64,000 nt of DNA, from contig MPNC01000002.1 of NCBI GenBank assembly GCA_002238825.1, positions 549,180-613,179 of the forward strand, read 5' to 3'. Under the pieces are notes generated by a model. It saw only the letters and a list, made by a program, of their open reading frames with translations, searched no databases and had not been told where the DNA came from. Shown one piece after another: positions 61,383 to 64,000 of this stretch (positions are counted from its first letter, which is position 1; each line of letters begins with the position of its first letter). The position numbers and the translations under genes were made by a program. This DNA comes from SAR202 cluster bacterium bin87 (GTDB lineage: Bacteria; Chloroflexota; Dehalococcoidia; Lucifugimonadales; UBA3495).

Positions 61383-61535
61383 GTAACTGTTCAGGATGTT
61401 GTCATTGCGAGGCGCTTGCGCCGTGGCAATCTCGATGCCGTAGCAGCCACGCCTGTCCCGAAGGACTCTCATGCGCCAACGGGATTGCCGCGCTTCGCTC
61501 GCAATGACACTTTCACCGCAACTCTGAACAGTTAC
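61383..61535. mobile_element. MITE-like element, 153 bp, with 8-bp target duplication
   Basis: Perfect 12-base terminal repeats GTAACTGTTCAG (61383-61394) and CTGAACAGTTAC (61524-61535), with direct repeats GAGGGTAG at 61375-61382 and 61536-61543. Inside is an inverted pair TTGTCATTGCGAGGCGC and TTCGCTCGCAATGACA, the same family of sequence as in 54921-55105. The left duplication creates the TAG stop of the preceding frame. Confidence 0.85.
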
Positions 61536-61639
61536 GAGGGTAGTCCTGCGGTTGACCTCTGAGTTCGGCGAACGTACATTATGTCGGCCCGCATGGGCCC
61601 TATGCCAAAACCCTGCGAAAACGGGATGTGCGCTCCAAT

Positions 61640-62893
61640 ATGACCCTCCGATTTGTTCATGCTGCTGACCTCCACCTGGACAGCCCGTTCACGGGGATCA
61701 GGGCAGCCGCTCCCGAAAATGTCGCCACAACGCTGTACTCGGCTACGTTTGACTCCTATCAAAACATCGTAGATCTCTGCATCACCGAAGGCGTGGATGC
61801 GCTGCTCGTCGCCGGAGACATTTACGACAGCGCCGACCGCAGCCTGCGTGCCCAGCGCGCCTTCATCGACGGTCTGCAAAGGCTGGACGCCGCCGGCATC
61901 CGGTCGTTCGTTTGCCACGGAAACCACGACCCGCTGGATGGCTGGGAGGCGCGGCTGTCCTATCCGGATGGCTGCCACCGGTTTGGCTCCGAATTCTCGC
62001 CGGCGCCCGTTTTCCCCGATGATCCGGAGCGTGCCCTGGTATACGGCATCAGCTATCCCACCCGGGATGTGTACGACAACCTGGTCTCGCGTCTCGGGCG
62101 GGTGGACGATGGCGCGTTGGCCATCGGCCTGCTGCACGCCAACGTCGGCGGCAACACCGACCACGCGCTGTACGCGCCCTGCTCGCTGGACGACCTGGCG
62201 CAGTCGGGGATCGACTACTGGGCGCTGGGCCACGTTCACACCCGCCAGGTCCTGCGCCAGCACGCTCCGACGGTGGTGTATCCCGGCAATCCTCAGGGCC
62301 GGCACCCCAACGAGACCGGCGCCCGGGGCGTCTACCTGGTTGAATTCGACGATAACCGCAACATCAGCCTGGATTTCCGACCGACCGACACGGTCCGGTG
62401 GGAGCAGGCCAGCATCGACATCAGTGCGCTGGAGACCGAGCAGGACCTGCTCAACGCAATAGACGACGCCTTGCAAAGCCTGCTCGATAGCTCGGAAGGC
62501 AGGTCTGTGGTCGCCCGCGTGACCCTGACTGGCCGGGGCGAGCTGAACCGGTTCCTTCGCCAGCCGGCCGCGCCGGATGATCTACTGGCGAGTGTCAACG
62601 ACCAATGGGCCCAACGGCTGCCGTTCGTGTGGTGCGAACGTATCCAGGACCAAACCGCGGCGGCCGTAGACCGCGACGCCATGCGTTCCGGCGAGGACTT
62701 CCTGGCCGAGGTCCTGCGCACCGCCGATCAGATCAGGGAAGATCCCGCGACGCTACGGGATGGACTGGCTGAACTCTACCAACAGCGGCGATTCGGACAG
62801 CATCTTGCCGCTCTGACCGAAGAGGAGATTGCCGTGCTGCTCGATGAGGCGGAGGCGCTGGCCGTGAACCTGCTTGCCGCGGACGACCGCTGA
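61640..62893 (+). CDS. SbcD/YhaO-type DNA exonuclease subunit
   Basis: A 417-residue calcineurin-like phosphoesterase: FVHAADLHLDSPF (motif I, D-x-H), LLVAGDIYDSADRS (GDxxD), CHGNHDPLDGW (GNHD), and GHVHTRQVL (GHxH). It is the nuclease of a Mre11-type pair; the partner ATPase starts at 62893 with a one-base overlap (TGATG). The length and the C-terminal extension resemble Bacillus YhaO more than E. coli SbcD. The ATG at 61640 is preferred; a GTG at 61628 is possible. Role: processing of DNA ends and hairpins. Confidence 0.9.
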   Translation: MTLRFVHAADLHLDSPFTGIRAAAPENVATTLYSATFDSYQNIVDLCITEGVDALLVAGDIYDSADRSLRAQRAFIDGLQRLDAAGIRSFVCHGNHDPLDGWEARLSYPDGCHRFGSEFSPAPVFPDDPERALVYGISYPTRDVYDNLVSRLGRVDDGALAIGLLHANVGGNTDHALYAPCSLDDLAQSGIDYWALGHVHTRQVLRQHAPTVVYPGNPQGRHPNETGARGVYLVEFDDNRNISLDFRPTDTVRWEQASIDISALETEQDLLNAIDDALQSLLDSSEGRSVVARVTLTGRGELNRFLRQPAAPDDLLASVNDQWAQRLPFVWCERIQDQTAAAVDRDAMRSGEDFLAEVLRTADQIREDPATLRDGLAELYQQRRFGQHLAALTEEEIAVLLDEAEALAVNLLAADDR

Positions 62894-64000
62894 TGAAAAT
62901 AACCAGCCTGCACATTGACGGTTTCGGACGGTTCGCCGACCGCAGTTTCGGCCCGTTGGAGCGTCCCGTGACCGTCTTCTACGGCCCCAACGAAGCGGGC
63001 AAGAGCACGCTCCTCGAGTTCGTCCGGCGGGTCCTGTTTGGATTCCCGAACCGTCGCGGCCGAACCAACGAGTACCCTCCCCTGGCCGGGGGCCGGCACG
63101 GCGGCAGGGTCACCATCGCCACCGACGCTGGGGAAGTCATCACCATTGACCGGGCGCCGGGACGTGGAGCCGGTCCCGTGTCCCTCTCCACCGGCGCCGG
63201 CGAAACGCTTCCGGCCGGCGAGTTGCCGAGGTTGCTGGGGAATCATACGCAGAGCGTTTTCCAGAACATCTTCGCGTTCACGCTGGATGAGCTGAACGAC
63301 GAAAACACCCTGGACGACGACAGCGTCAACCTGCAGATCTACAGCGCCGGCATCGGAGCGATGAAGTTGCCGGGCGCCCTCAGCGCCCTGGATCGCCAGA
63401 AGCGCGAGATTTTCGTGCCACGTGGCAGCAGCCAATCGATCCCGAAGATCGCGAGCGAGATCGAACGGACCAACTCCGAGTTGCAGCAGATCGCCGCCTA
63501 CGCAACGGAGTATCGACGCCACTCGGACCGCCTGGCCGAGATCGAACGGGAATCGAGCGACGTGAGCGCCTGCCGCCTGCAAACCGCGTCGGAACAGGAT
63601 CGTCTCGAAAACCTGGAGCGGGCCTGGGAACCCTGGAACGAACTGATCAGCGCAGAACAACGGCTGTCGAATCTGCCTGCGGTTGAAGCGTTCCCGGAGA
63701 ACGGCGCAATCCGTTTGGAAACGTTGGAGGCGCAGGCCGAGACTGCCCGCGATGAACTGGCCTCTGCCGACGAACGGGTAAAGCGCATCAAGGCCAGTTT
63801 TGAGACGGAGATCGAGCACCTGACTATTTTGGAACAGTCGAGCAAGGTTCGCGATTTGACGTATGCTCGTAGCGCATTCGACCAGTCGGTCAAGGACCTG
63901 CCCGAGCGGCGGGCGGAGCTCGCCAGCAAGCGCTCCGAGCTGGAATCATCGCTGGCAAACCTGGGTCCCGATTGGGACACGGACCGCCTGACCGGGTTTG
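62893..64000 (+). CDS. SbcC/YhaN-like SMC-type ATPase (partial, runs off the window)
   Basis: The gene starts at the ATG overlapping the nuclease stop and remains open to the window end (369 codons seen). N-terminus MKITSLHIDGFGRFADRSFG is typical of YhaN; Walker A is GPNEAGKST (about residues 36-44). From about residue 185 the sequence is a long charged coiled coil (EIERTNSELQQIAAYATE, LENLERAWEPWNELISAEQ). The full protein should have a second ABC lobe beyond the window. It forms the ATP-driven clamp with the YhaO-like nuclease. Confidence 0.9.
   Translation, partial: MKITSLHIDGFGRFADRSFGPLERPVTVFYGPNEAGKSTLLEFVRRVLFGFPNRRGRTNEYPPLAGGRHGGRVTIATDAGEVITIDRAPGRGAGPVSLSTGAGETLPAGELPRLLGNHTQSVFQNIFAFTLDELNDENTLDDDSVNLQIYSAGIGAMKLPGALSALDRQKREIFVPRGSSQSIPKIASEIERTNSELQQIAAYATEYRRHSDRLAEIERESSDVSACRLQTASEQDRLENLERAWEPWNELISAEQRLSNLPAVEAFPENGAIRLETLEAQAETARDELASADERVKRIKASFETEIEHLTILEQSSKVRDLTYARSAFDQSVKDLPERRAELASKRSELESSLANLGPDWDTDRLTGF

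Noticed and set aside
60828-61472. Minus-strand ORF opposite the dehydrogenase end
   Set aside because: A part (SVVLSPHEIVAMLTHHA) looked protein-like, but most is antisense to the conserved NHGGH region and it crosses the MITE border.

Overview
The window is GC-rich bacterial chromosome with mostly Shine-Dalgarno-led genes. It fits a Chloroflexota lineage of the Dehalococcoidia/SAR202 type. This is inferred from gene content, not from a marker phylogeny: four luciferase-like (LLM) flavin/F420 oxidoreductases, a cytosolic reductive-dehalogenase-like Fe-S protein, CaiB/BaiF CoA-transferase, a DUF35/thiolase pair, a UGSC selenoprotein, and peptide-type ABC operons. A glycine-to-betaine methylation pair suggests a saline or host-associated habitat.

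Layout. 0-8 kb: end of a biotinyl/lipoyl-type protein, uvrA, an RdhA-like protein with its own promoter and terminator, an AapJ-like binding lipoprotein, and a pentapeptide-repeat/TIR protein divergent from a small lipoprotein. 8.4-13 kb: coaX-coaBC-SulP, tightly coupled, then an LLM oxidoreductase. 13-15.3 kb: small ORFs, a tyrosine phosphatase, another LLM. 15.4-28 kb: two tandem paralogous SBP-DppB-DppC operons. The first operon's binding-protein gene is split by a 4.5-kb transposon with 39-bp perfect inverted repeats and an 8-bp target duplication. The transposon carries an HNH nuclease, an endonuclease VII-like protein, a DD34E transposase and a DNA methyltransferase fused to an HNH domain. 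28.3-31.6 kb: UvrD/PcrA helicase, a VOC protein, tRNA-Ser(CGA), a decayed IS1182-type transposase. 32.4-37.4 kb: a three-gene minus-strand run of GPP34-P450 fusion, APH-like kinase and MFS exporter. 37.4-39.1 kb is decayed. 39.1-48.3 kb: DUF35 protein, thiolase-like protein, CoA-transferase, desaturase, tex, DEAD-box helicase. 48.5-50.9 kb: betaine synthesis genes and a GlcG-like gene. 51.1-52.5 kb: an overlapping two-gene module of lower GC. 52.9-61.5 kb: SBP/LLM pair, an operon ending in a UGA-interrupted selenoprotein, an NHL propeller, an LLM, DUF998, a frameshifted FMN dehydrogenase, and at least five short palindromic repeats. 61.6-64 kb: SbcD/YhaO-like nuclease and the start of its SbcC/YhaN-like partner.

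The observations I rate highest are the nuclease/methyltransferase transposon (17530-22066), the UGSC selenoprotein (56470-57027, UGA at 56782), the GPP34-P450 fusion (35367-37382), the overlapping two-gene module (51111-52512), and the MITE-like elements with perfect terminal repeats and target duplications.
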